From Plastoroseomonas sp036499545 (GTDB taxonomy: Bacteria; Pseudomonadota; Alphaproteobacteria; Acetobacterales; Acetobacteraceae): a stretch of 19,035 nt of DNA. The stretch covers positions 1 to 19,035 of the forward strand of contig DASYDR010000072.1 of the NCBI GenBank assembly GCA_036499545.1. Reading direction: 5' to 3'. Below are positions 1 through 6,627 of this stretch, one piece after another. Every line of letters starts with the position of its first letter. Position 1 is the first letter of the stretch. The notes beneath the pieces were generated by a model. That model made no database searches and was not told the origin of the DNA. It saw only the letters and a list, made by a program, of their open reading frames with translations. A program made the position numbers and the translations under genes.

Positions 1-1
1 A

Positions 2-82
2 TCGCCGGGCTTTCACGCGCGAATCTCCGATTCCGATGAGGTTGCCGGTCGCCACTTTGGCCGTGGCTTCGCGCTGATCTAG
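2..82 (+). CDS. 3' end of an unidentified upstream gene (partial)
   Basis: An open frame enters from the left edge and ends at TAG at 80-82, giving about 26 residues that finish GRHFGRGFALI. It lies 30 bases before the aminotransferase start on the same strand, so the two could be co-transcribed. The fragment is too short for me to assign a family. The reading frame itself is uncertain because no start is visible. Codon use is GC-rich, like the next gene. Confidence 0.4.
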   Translation, partial: SPGFHARISDSDEVAGRHFGRGFALI

Positions 83-112
83 GCTGCCGGAAACCGTCCA
101 AGGAAGCCCGGC

Positions 113-1285
113 ATGCTGCCCTGCCAACGCCACCTCTTCGATATTCCGCGCGACGTCGCCTATCTCAACGCCGCCGCCTGGTCACCGCTGCCGCTCGCGG
201 TCCAGGCGGCCGGGCGGCTGGGCGTCGAGCGCAAGACGCACCCGTGGAATGTCGATCCCGCGCTGTCCGGCCACGTGATCGAGCGGGCGCGCGCCGCCGC
301 CGCCGCCCTGATCGGCGCCGCGGCCAATGATGTCGCGGTGATCCCTTCCGTCTCCTACGGCGTCGCGATGGCCGGGAAGATCTTCGCCCCGCCCGCCGGG
401 TCCCGGGTGCTGGTGTTCGAGGATGATCACTCCTCGCCGGTGTTGGAATGGCTTGCCCGCGCGCCTGCCCAGGGCTTCACGGTTCAGACGGTCAGGCGTC
501 CGGCGGATGGTGACTGGACCGCCGCGATGGAAGAGGCGGTCGCGGCGCCTGCCGCACCGCTCGCGATCGTGTCCATCTCGAACGTGCACTGGGCGGATGG
601 CGGGGTGCTGGACATGGACCGGCTGGCGCCGGCCGTGAAGGCGAAGGGTGCCGCGCTGCTGATCGATGCGACGCATGGCGCGGGGATGATGGATCTCGAT
701 GTGGGGCGGCTCGACCCCGATTTCCTGATCTTCCCGACCTATAAATGGGTGCTAGGCCCTTATGGGCGCGCCTTCATCTACATCGCGAAGCGCCACCAGG
801 ACGGCGTGCCGCTGGAACAGACCGCCTTTGGCCGCAAGGGCGTGCAGACCGAACGCGTGCCGTATATGGCGGACCTCTCCTACGCAGCGACCGCGCGGCG
901 CTTCGACATGGGCGAGCGCGACCATTTTGTGGGCCTCGAGATGGCGGCGACGGGCCTTGAGCTGATGGCATCCTGGGGCCATGCCGCGATCAGGGACCGC
1001 TGCGCGATGCTGACCACGCGGCTCGAGGAGGGGTTGGCCGGCGCCGGCGCCGTCCTGCCGGAGCGGAGGCTGCGCGCGCCGCACATTCTCAGCGTTTCCT
1101 TTCCCAAAGGCATGCCGGCCGGCTTCATCGAGGCGCTGTCCGCCGAGAAAGCGTTTGCCGCGCCGCGCGTCGGCCGGCTGCGGATCAGCCCGCACGTCTA
1201 TAATGACGAGGAGGATGTGGACCGTTTCGTCGCCGCCTTCACGCAATGCCTGCGCGGCGCCGGCATCGGGCGCCTGGCCCGCTGA
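113..1285 (+). CDS. class V aminotransferase (PLP-dependent, cysteine desulfurase/selenocysteine lyase-like)
   Basis: The 390-residue protein is full length for a fold-type I PLP enzyme of aminotransferase class V (kynureninase, isopenicillin-N epimerase and cysteine desulfurase relatives). Visible features are the N-terminal substrate loop YLNAAAWSPLP (17-27), the cofactor-binding segment LIDATHGAG (183-191, with D185 and H188) and the Schiff-base lysine K211 in FPTYKWVLGPYG. There is no obvious C-terminal cysteine loop of the kind that sulfur transfer in IscS/SufS relies on, so an epimerase, lyase or aminotransferase activity is as likely as desulfurase. No signal peptide is present, so it should be cytoplasmic. 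The ATG at 113 follows a GGAAG at 100-104. The next frame (ltrA-like) starts 10 bases after the stop, suggesting co-transcription. The substrate cannot be told from the sequence. Confidence 0.85.
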   Translation: MLPCQRHLFDIPRDVAYLNAAAWSPLPLAVQAAGRLGVERKTHPWNVDPALSGHVIERARAAAAALIGAAANDVAVIPSVSYGVAMAGKIFAPPAGSRVLVFEDDHSSPVLEWLARAPAQGFTVQTVRRPADGDWTAAMEEAVAAPAAPLAIVSISNVHWADGGVLDMDRLAPAVKAKGAALLIDATHGAGMMDLDVGRLDPDFLIFPTYKWVLGPYGRAFIYIAKRHQDGVPLEQTAFGRKGVQTERVPYMADLSYAATARRFDMGERDHFVGLEMAATGLELMASWGHAAIRDRCAMLTTRLEEGLAGAGAVLPERRLRAPHILSVSFPKGMPAGFIEALSAEKAFAAPRVGRLRISPHVYNDEEDVDRFVAAFTQCLRGAGIGRLAR

Positions 1286-1295
1286 AGACGATAGC

Positions 1296-1902
1296 ATGAC
1301 CAATCTCTTTGCGGGCCAAACGCTCCTTCGCCACCGCGACGGACATCATGCCCATGTCACCAACGAGGAACTGTTTTTCGATCTGGTCTACGCCTTCGCG
1401 GTCACGCAGCTCAGCCATGCGCTTCTTCACCATTTGACCCTCACCGGCGTCGCCGAGACGCTCATTCTATGGTTCGCGGTCTGGCTCGGATGGCAATATA
1501 CCTGCTGGGTCACGAACTGGTTCGAGCCCGAGACACCGCGTATCCGTGGCCTGCTCTTCGCCCTGATGCTGGCGGCGCTCATCATGGCGGCGGTCGTCCC
1601 TGGCGCGTTCGGGGAAGGTGGCCCGATTTTCGTCCTGGCCTATGTCGCGATCCAGGTCGGGCGCACCGGCTATATCGTCTGGGAGTTGGGCCGCGACCAT
1701 CCGCACGCCGCCGATCCGGCGCATGCTCGGCTGGCTCTGTATCGCGGCGGTCTTCTGGATCAGCGGCGCTTTTGCCGGACACACGAGCCGTCTCGTCCTT
1801 TGGGTGATCGCCGTCGCCTGCGAATATGTCTCACCGATGTTTGGCGTCGCCCTGCCGGGGCTGGGCAGGTCGCGGACCCAAGAATATATTATTAATCAAT
1901 AA
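1296..1902 (+). pseudogene. low-temperature-requirement A (LtrA)-like membrane protein, frameshifted and truncated
   Basis: The frame from ATG 1296 has the LtrA family start: TNEELFFDLVYAFAVTQLSHAL, then hydrophobic helices with W-x-G-W-QYTCWVTNWFEPE, a second helix ending AAVVPGAFGEGG, and VAIQVGRTGYIVWELGRDHP. Homology then moves to another frame, which continues RRMLGWLCIAAVFWISGAF and later VACEYVSPMFGVALPGLGRSRTQEY. The shift between frames lies at about 1701-1720 and equals one extra base or two missing. The second frame stops at 1902, soon after base composition turns AT-rich at about 1881. Intact LtrA proteins run to roughly 370-400 residues, and the missing part would hold the HxxER and ALGES segments. 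About 200 codons survive. LtrA's biochemical role is not established. A sequencing error could explain the frameshift but not the truncation. Confidence 0.8.
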
Positions 1903-2515
1903 AAAATTCCATAACCCTCTGATTTTTGGTGACATATATTATGTTTATTACTAAAAGTATGGAATCTATTTGCGCTAATAGGTGCGAGTTGCCTGTTGTG
2001 TCGACGCCTGGGGAAATAATGGTAAAAATAAGATGATTTTGTTCGGATCTATATCTGTGTTGTCGCTAATTTTCTTGAGTTCATGTGCTCTGAATCCATT
2101 TCGAGTTCTTGTGTATGTGGTTGAGGGGCAAAGTTTAGATTATGGAATCGGGGAATGCGTTGTGCGTGGTGGCGATAGAGACGGCTGCCTTGGAAATTTA
2201 GTTCGAAGTAGAACTATAAGACGAGATATGCTCTCGAGAATAGATACTCTAAATGCGATGGGATTCCGATGCGGAAATATCGATCGGATTGTTGAGTGTC
2301 ATGCCAGGATCGTGGTTCGGCACGATGCCATCGCGGGTGATGGATATATACTAAGGGAGTCTATAGCACACGTAAGATTGGAGCCAGGAGTAAGAATGGG
2401 AGTATTTATAGAAGACAGATCTTTGTTCCAAAATAAATATTAAAAAGTAAATGTATTGAATATATATCTTAGGAGGATAGAGCTTATGTGGAATATATTT
2501 CTCACCGAAAACTCT
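1881..2515. other. AT-rich foreign segment
   Basis: Composition changes sharply at about 1881, from GC-rich coding DNA to a tract with runs such as ATATATTATTAATCAATAAA, and turns GC-rich again at about 2520. The segment carries one small lipoprotein gene (2033-2443). The 130 bases ahead of that gene and the roughly 70 after it show no other coding sequence. I found no convincing promoter, only weak AT-rich hexamers. The left edge interrupts ltrA and the right edge abuts a transposase remnant, so the tract is best read as acquired DNA. Its source is unknown. Confidence 0.7.
2033..2443 (+). CDS. small predicted lipoprotein of unknown function
   Basis: The frame from ATG 2033 gives 136 residues. 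It opens with a lipoprotein signal: a short hydrophobic stretch ISVLSLIFL followed by the lipobox LSSC with the lipidated cysteine at C18. The mature part has four more cysteines (C42, C52, C80, C89), which could form two disulfides in the periplasm, and no domain I recognise. An upstream in-frame GTG at 1982 would add 17 mostly polar residues in front of the signal and spoil it, so 2033 is preferred even though no strong Shine-Dalgarno precedes it. Codon use is AT-rich and unlike every neighbour, pointing to recent acquisition. It could be a cargo gene of a lost mobile element; that is inference. Confidence 0.55.
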   Translation: MILFGSISVLSLIFLSSCALNPFRVLVYVVEGQSLDYGIGECVVRGGDRDGCLGNLVRSRTIRRDMLSRIDTLNAMGFRCGNIDRIVECHARIVVRHDAIAGDGYILRESIAHVRLEPGVRMGVFIEDRSLFQNKY

Positions 2516-2569
2516 CTTCAAGGCGCCGGAACTCACGGGGTAATATGTATCCGTGATGAGGCCGGCCGA

Positions 2570-2722
2570 GTCCATCTCGGCGTACAGAGCCCGCTCGGCG
2601 AAGGCTTTTTTCAGATCGTCGAGCAGCCCGCTCGGGCCGAACGCCGTCTCAGGGTCAGCGCCGGCCAGCAACTGGTCCAGCAGCGCGTCAGGGATGTGAG
2701 GCGCTTTGCGTCGTGCCGCCGG
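2570..2722 (-). pseudogene. 5' remnant of an IS256-family transposase
   Basis: Read on the minus strand, the frame encodes RRKAPHIPDALLDQLLAGAD, then GLLDDLKKAFAERAL and AEMD. This is the characteristic N-terminal segment of IS256-family (Mutator-type) transposases, which are about 400 residues long. After AEMD (about 2570) the similarity stops and the frame continues into unrelated sequence. At the 5' side the codon where ATG would be expected reads GCG (2717-2719), and an in-frame stop lies further upstream at 2741-2743, so the start is destroyed as well. No catalytic DDE residues remain. The element cannot be active by itself. Confidence 0.8.
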
Positions 2723-2752
2723 GAACCTCCATCGGGTCCATTATGGCCGATC

Positions 2753-2776
2753 ACACACGTAATTTCCGACAGGCCC
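2753..2776 (-). repeat. terminal inverted repeat of the IS256-type remnant
   Basis: On the minus strand this end begins GGGCCTGTCGGAAATTACGT. It lies 30-odd bases before the position where the transposase frame should begin, which is how IS256-family left ends are built. The matching right end is missing. The recombinase-like frame on the plus strand resumes immediately next to it, so this is probably the exact insertion boundary. Confidence 0.55.
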
Positions 2777-2937
2777 GGGTGACGCGGATGGTGCGGCTTG
2801 CCTATCTGGCGCCGGAGATTGTCGTCGCATTCCTGGAGGGGCGGCAGCCGGCGGAGCTCACGGCGAACAGGCTGCTGCAGGACACCCGCTTGCCAATCGA
2901 TTGGCAACAGCAGCGCCAAATGCTCAGCCTCCGCTGA
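2777..2937 (+). pseudogene. 3' fragment of a recombinase-family gene (serine recombinase C-terminus)
   Basis: The frame ending at TGA 2935-2937 encodes VTRMVRLAYLAPEIV, then FLEGRQPAELTANRLLQDTR and LPIDWQQQRQMLSL. This LAPEI - GRQP - LT - LP-DW-QR pattern is what I associate with the C-termini of large serine recombinases (resolvase plus recombinase domains) on proteobacterial mobile elements. Only about 52 codons remain. The catalytic serine domain and everything N-terminal are absent, replaced at 2776 by the IS256-type terminus. The best reading is that the IS inserted into this recombinase gene and later rearrangement removed most of both. The fragment cannot be functional. Confidence 0.65.
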
Positions 2938-3398
2938 GGCCGCGTCCCCACCACTTGCCGACAAGAAGGTAGTGCCGGAACGGCGTCTCAGAGACGCAGG
3001 TCGGCACCATCGCGCGCATCGGCCGGAGAGACTGTATCTGAAGGCACGCCAGGTTTGATCAATGCCGGGAATAGCGCGGAAACAGGCCACTTCTCGCGGT
3101 CATGCCGCAGAGACGCAGGGAATCTTAAATCGGCCCTGAAGGACTGGCGGGACATGCGGGATAGTGATGAGAACTATGTCTACTCCATAGCCCTCTAAAA
3201 TTGAGGAACGAGCTTGCGGCCATTATGGGGTGGGTTGCGGACTGGCGGCTTTTTGCGTTGACGTGCAATTGCAGACGTAGCGGTATGGAGCAATTGAGCT
3301 AAAGTTACTATCTTGAGGTTGCTGTTTCAGATAACCTGCAAGAACACGGATGCGCATATCGACACGACCAGAACCGCCAACTTCAGGTCCGGATCGAG
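2938..3398. other. intergenic debris without a supported gene
   Basis: I see no gene I can defend here. A frame without a proper start reads GHFSRSCRRDAGNLKSALKD and ends at TAA about 3198. It is probably the former downstream flank of the recombinase. The part after about 3200 is lower in GC and has no terminator for the LysR gene, which ends at 3399 on the other strand. Confidence 0.5.
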
Positions 3399-4304
3399 CT
3401 AATCGATAACGACGGTCTTCAGGATATCGATGAACGCCCGCAGGCCTGTCGGCACCTGGCGATGGCCAGGATAGTAGAGGAACAGGCCGGGATAGGTGGG
3501 GCACCATTCCTCCAGCACCGCGCGGAGGGTGCCCTGCTTCAGCCAGGGCTCGGCCAGGCGCTGTGGGACGAAGGCTATGCCAAGCCCGGACAGTGCCGCC
3601 TCCAGTATCAATTCGGTACGATTGAGCGTCAACGGTCCAGGAACCTCGACCGCCATCGCATGGCCATCCCGCTCGAACTCCCATTTATAGGGGCGCCCGT
3701 TCGGTGTGCGCGACCGGATGCAGACGTGTTGGGCAAGATCGTCGGGTGTCCGGGGCAACTCCCGTGCTTCGAGATAGGAGGGTGACGCCACCGGCAGCAT
3801 CCGCGATAGGCCGCCGAACCGGACCGCCACCATGTCGAGCGGCACGGATTCTCCCAGCCGGAAGCCGGCGTCATACCCCTCCGCCACGATGTCGACGAAA
3901 GCGGGTTGAGCCACGAGGTCCACCGCCATCTCGGGATAACGTTCCAGAAAAACCGGGATGACGCTCCGCACCAGCAGGCTGGCGACGGTCTCTGAAGCGG
4001 TGAGCCGCAACAGGCCACTCGGGCGATCGCGAACCGCGTCGATCTCCGCCAGGGCATCGTCCAGATCGTGCAGGATCGATCGGAGCCGTGTCACCAGCCG
4101 CTCGCCCGCCTGGGTGAGCGACACGCTGCGCGTGGTGCGGTTCAGCAGGCGCGTACCCACCCGGGCTTCCAGCCCTGTCATCATGTGACTGATTGTCGAG
4201 GGCGCCATCTCCAGTTCGTCGGCGGCCTTGCGGAAGCTCCGATGGGTCGCGATAGCCGCAAGGGCTTTCAGTTCTGTCAGAGTTGGTTGGAAATTGGTGG
4301 CCAT
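3399..4304 (-). CDS. LysR-family transcriptional regulator
   Basis: The 301-residue protein has the standard LysR layout. A winged helix-turn-helix lies at about residues 9-67 (LTELKALAAIATHRSFRKAA, APSTISHMMTGLEARVGTRL, then NRTTRSVSLTQAGERL). A linker helix follows, and then an effector-binding domain from about residue 90 (LRLTASETVASLLV ... AEGYDAGFRLGESVP) to the end. The ATG at 4304 (MATNF) places the helix-turn-helix at the usual distance from the N-terminus. The upstream in-frame ATGs at 4319 and 4331 would add 5-9 residues and overlap the candidate operator. It is divergent from the dehydrogenase at 4398, with 93 bases between them, the classic arrangement in which the regulator controls its neighbour and itself. 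The inducer is unknown. GC content appears lower than in the core genes. Confidence 0.9.
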   Translation of the reverse strand: MATNFQPTLTELKALAAIATHRSFRKAADELEMAPSTISHMMTGLEARVGTRLLNRTTRSVSLTQAGERLVTRLRSILHDLDDALAEIDAVRDRPSGLLRLTASETVASLLVRSVIPVFLERYPEMAVDLVAQPAFVDIVAEGYDAGFRLGESVPLDMVAVRFGGLSRMLPVASPSYLEARELPRTPDDLAQHVCIRSRTPNGRPYKWEFERDGHAMAVEVPGPLTLNRTELILEAALSGLGIAFVPQRLAEPWLKQGTLRAVLEEWCPTYPGLFLYYPGHRQVPTGLRAFIDILKTVVID

Positions 4305-4324
4305 CTGCCACCATGCCATGCCAG

Positions 4325-4344
4325 ATTGCATGGTTTATCACAAT
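4325..4344. promoter_or_regulatory. candidate LysR operator in the divergent intergenic region
   Basis: The short dyad ATTG-N12-CAAT lies 20 bases upstream of the LysR start and about 54 bases upstream of the dehydrogenase start. LysR proteins typically bind interrupted AT-rich dyads (T-N11-A type) in such divergent gaps. The arms are only four bases, so this is a suggestion from position and symmetry. Confidence 0.3.
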
Positions 4345-4397
4345 CAATCATCGCCGCTATCTTCCGGGCATCAGAAAAACCCACGAAAGGAATTTCG

Positions 4398-5240
4398 ATG
4401 TCGCGGACATGGTTCATTACAGGCATCAATAGCGGTTTCGGCCGCGAGATGACCGAGCAACTCCTGGCTAGTGGCGAGCGCGTCGCCGGCACAGTGCGCA
4501 AGCTGGACAGCGTTGACGACCTCAAGACGCGGTATGGCGACCACCTCTGGACTGCGCGCCTCGACGTCACGGACATTGCCGCGATCAAGCAGGTCGTCGC
4601 ACGGGCCTTCACCGATCTCGGCAAGATCGACGTCATCGTCAACAATGCCGGCTATGGCCTGTTCGGCCCTGTCGAAGGGCTGACGGACGAGCAGATTCAG
4701 CATCAGATCGACACCAATCTCGTCGGTCCGATCCAGGTAACGCGCGCGGCGCTGCCGCATCTGCGGGCTCAAGGCGGCGGCCGCATCCTGGCACTATCGA
4801 CTTATGGCGGACAGGCTACCCATCCCGGCGCCTCGCTCTATCATGCGAGCAAATGGGGTCTGGAGGGCTTCTTCGACTCCCTTGCCGGGGAAGTGGCTGC
4901 CTTCAATATCGGCGTGACCATCGTCGAGCCGGGTGGCGCGCGGACGGCCTTCCGCAACGCCGCCGGCACGAGCATGGGGGCAATCCCCGATGCCTATAAG
5001 GAAACGCCGGTCGGCATCATGCTGGGTCGCCTTTCCGATCCAGGCTTCGTGGCGGCGGGCGATCCCGCCAGGATGGTGAGGCTCATGATCGACAGCGTAA
5101 GCCAGACACCGGTACCGAAACGGATCGTCCTTGGGACCGACGCTTTTACGATGATCCAAGAGGCGCTCACCGAACGACTCGCGGCCGTCGAGGCGCAGAA
5201 AGACCTGGCGTCCTCTACCGACTTCCCCGCTAGCACCTGA
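4398..5240 (+). CDS. short-chain dehydrogenase/reductase (SDR family oxidoreductase)
   Basis: The 280-residue protein is a classical SDR with a Rossmann fold. It shows the cofactor motif TGINSGFG (8-15), the acidic DVTD after beta-3 (56-59), NNAGYG (82-87), N107, and the catalytic set S134, Y148 and K152 in STYGG and YHASK. EPGGARTAF (about 175-183) follows the active site, as is usual. It should use NAD(P)H to reduce or oxidise a small carbonyl or alcohol in the cytoplasm. R34-K35 after beta-2 hint at NADP(H). The start at 4398 is set by an AAGGA at 4387-4391 and by the N-terminus beginning directly at the Rossmann motif. Longer in-frame starts would run through the LysR gene. The divergent LysR at 3399-4304 is its likely regulator. 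Confidence 0.9.
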   Translation: MSRTWFITGINSGFGREMTEQLLASGERVAGTVRKLDSVDDLKTRYGDHLWTARLDVTDIAAIKQVVARAFTDLGKIDVIVNNAGYGLFGPVEGLTDEQIQHQIDTNLVGPIQVTRAALPHLRAQGGGRILALSTYGGQATHPGASLYHASKWGLEGFFDSLAGEVAAFNIGVTIVEPGGARTAFRNAAGTSMGAIPDAYKETPVGIMLGRLSDPGFVAAGDPARMVRLMIDSVSQTPVPKRIVLGTDAFTMIQEALTERLAAVEAQKDLASSTDFPAST

Positions 5241-5447
5241 CTAGGCGTCGCCGCGCAACCGCCCAACGGCAACTTTCGGCATGGCGAATTTCGAGAACGA
5301 ATGGCGGATATGGGGTCGGATGCTGACCTCGCTGATTTTCAAAAATATACAGGGCGGTAGCGTGGAATCGGCGGTTTGCTATCTCACCCGATGGGATGCG
5401 GTGACCGGCGGCAATATCGCACTATAGAGAGTAAACGGCGGTGTAAG
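5241..5447. other. intergenic region between the dehydrogenase and tRNA-Ser
   Basis: No recognised gene lies here. A 48-codon open frame (ATG 5281, stop 5425-5427; begins MANFENEWRIWGRMLTSLIF) has no Shine-Dalgarno and no family I know, so I do not call it. At 5302-5321 the sequence resembles the 3' end of the neighbouring tRNA-Ser gene (TGGCGGAT, then GGGGT and GGAT) with a two-base insertion and a mismatch. This may be a degenerate attachment-site copy or chance. Confidence 0.4.
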
Positions 5448-5538
5448 TGGCGGATGGGGTGGGATTCGAACCCACGATACGCTTTTGACGTATACGCACT
5501 TTCCAGGCGCGCGCCTTCGACCGCTCGGCCACCCATCC
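5448..5538 (-). tRNA. tRNA-Ser (anticodon GGA)
   Basis: Read on the minus strand from 5538, the acceptor arm GGATGGG pairs fully with CCCATCC. It is followed by TGGCCGAGCGG with the D arm, an anticodon loop CTGGAAA giving anticodon GGA, a long variable arm (GCGTATACG ... CGTATCG) as expected of a class II tRNA, and the T arm GTGGGTTCGAATCCCAC. The discriminator is G and the CCA end is encoded (5448-5450 on the plus strand read as TGG). It decodes UCC and UCU. The 3' end points at the accessory region on the left. Confidence 0.96.
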
Positions 5539-5542
5539 GCGA

Positions 5543-5562
5543 AGCGCCCGTCTCCGGGCGCT
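5543..5562 (-). other. perfect hairpin in the tRNA-Ser 5' leader
   Basis: AGCGCCCG and CGGGCGCT form an uninterrupted eight-pair stem around a four-base loop. It ends four bases before the mature tRNA 5' end and starts about six bases after the predicted transcription start, so it makes up nearly the whole leader of the tRNA precursor. No U-tract follows, so it is not an intrinsic terminator in either direction. Confidence 0.6.
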
Positions 5563-5574
5563 GTAAGGGCGCGG

Positions 5575-5603
5575 ACCATAGTCAGGCCGCGCCCCGGTAT
5601 CAA
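5575..5603 (-). promoter_or_regulatory. sigma70-type promoter of tRNA-Ser
   Basis: On the minus strand TTGATA (5598-5603) and TATGGT (5575-5580) are separated by exactly 17 bases. The predicted start of transcription, about 5568, is 30 bases ahead of the tRNA. In such GC-rich DNA, two good hexamers at ideal spacing directly before a stable-RNA gene make this a credible promoter. Confidence 0.55.
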
Positions 5604-5627
5604 CCCACCCTGGCGTCTTAAAAGCGC

Positions 5628-6608
5628 TTAGTCGGCGTATTGTCCGGCGGCTTCGATCAGCGGCCGCCATTTCGCGATGTCGGCCATCCAGAAAGCCCGG
5701 TGCGCGGCTGGCGTCGCCTGCTCCTGCGTCACCGGCGCGGTGCCGAGTTCGGCGAAGCGCGCGATCAGGCGCTGGTCACGCAGCGCCACCTGCAGCGATT
5801 GCGACAGGCGCTGGAGCACCGGTGCCGGCGTGCCGCGCGGTGCGTAGAGTCCGTGCCAGATCGTCACTTCCAGCCCTGGCAGCCCGGCTTCGGCCGCGGT
5901 CGGCACATCCGGCAGCGCCGCCACCCGTTCCCGCGTCGTCACCGCGAAGACCTTCACGGCACGGGCGCGGATCTGCTCGGTGGTGTTGGTGGTCTGGTCG
6001 CACATCAGGTCGATGCGCCCGCCCAGCATCTCCTGCATGGCGGGGCCGGTGCCGCGGAAGGGCACGGTCGTCATCGGCGCCTGCACCTGGCTCATCAACA
6101 GCAGGCCGCAGAGATGGCTGGCCGCGCCGATGCCGGCATTGGCGTAGTTGAGCTGATCGCGCCGCTGGCGCATCACCGCAATTGCCTCCGCCAGGGTATT
6201 GGCGGGGAAGTCCGGGCGCGCGATCACCGTCATCGGCACTTCGGTGATCAGGCCGATCGGCTCGAAGGCATTCACCGGGTCATAGGGCAGGCGGCGATAC
6301 AGCGTCGGCGTGGTCGCCATGCCGATATGGTGCAGCAACAGCGTGTAGCCATCCGGCCGCGCCATCGCGACCCGGTTCGAGCCGAGCGTGCCGCCGGCGC
6401 CGCCGACATTCTCGACCACCACGTTCTGGCCCAGGTCGCGGCTCATCACCTCGGCCACCAGGCGGGAGACGGTGTCGGTCGGGCCGCCCGCGGCGAAGGG
6501 CACCACGATGCTGATCGGGCGCGTCGGATAGGCCTGCTGCGCCATGGCCGGCGCGGCCGCCAGCGCACCGAGCGCCAGGGCGCCCAGCAATCGACGGGTC
6601 AGTGACAT
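5628..6608 (-). CDS. Bug/TctC-family tripartite tricarboxylate transporter solute-binding protein
   Basis: The 326-residue protein has a signal peptide (RR at 5-6, hydrophobic core LLGALALGALAAAP, cleavage after AMA at about residue 22). The mature protein then opens with the family hallmark YPTRPISIVVPFAAGGPTD. The later segments GGAGGTLGSNRVA, PDGYTLLL and YDPVNAFEPIGL, together with the C-terminal LPDVPTAAEAGLPG, are typical of Bug receptors. These bind small carboxylates or similar ligands in the periplasm. ATG 6608 is preceded by a strong GGAGGAA. The start is only 19 bases after the lepA stop on the same strand, so it is probably co-transcribed with lepA. No TctA or TctB membrane partner is in view, as is common for these often orphan receptors. 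The ligand is unknown. Confidence 0.93.
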   Translation of the reverse strand: MSLTRRLLGALALGALAAAPAMAQQAYPTRPISIVVPFAAGGPTDTVSRLVAEVMSRDLGQNVVVENVGGAGGTLGSNRVAMARPDGYTLLLHHIGMATTPTLYRRLPYDPVNAFEPIGLITEVPMTVIARPDFPANTLAEAIAVMRQRRDQLNYANAGIGAASHLCGLLLMSQVQAPMTTVPFRGTGPAMQEMLGGRIDLMCDQTTNTTEQIRARAVKVFAVTTRERVAALPDVPTAAEAGLPGLEVTIWHGLYAPRGTPAPVLQRLSQSLQVALRDQRLIARFAELGTAPVTQEQATPAAHRAFWMADIAKWRPLIEAAGQYAD

Positions 6609-6627
6609 GTTTCCTCCGGTTCTTGCT

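Noticed and set aside
1982..2032. GTG at 1982 as start of the lipoprotein
   Set aside because: It would put 17 polar residues ahead of the hydrophobic core and break the signal peptide. ATG 2033 gives a proper lipobox.
4068..4397. N-terminal extension of the dehydrogenase from an in-frame start at 4068
   Set aside because: The extra 110 residues overlap the LysR gene and look like noise. ATG 4398 has an AAGGA and begins the Rossmann fold exactly.
5281..5427. 48-codon open frame before tRNA-Ser
   Set aside because: It has no ribosome-binding site, no recognisable family and unremarkable composition, so I left it uncalled.
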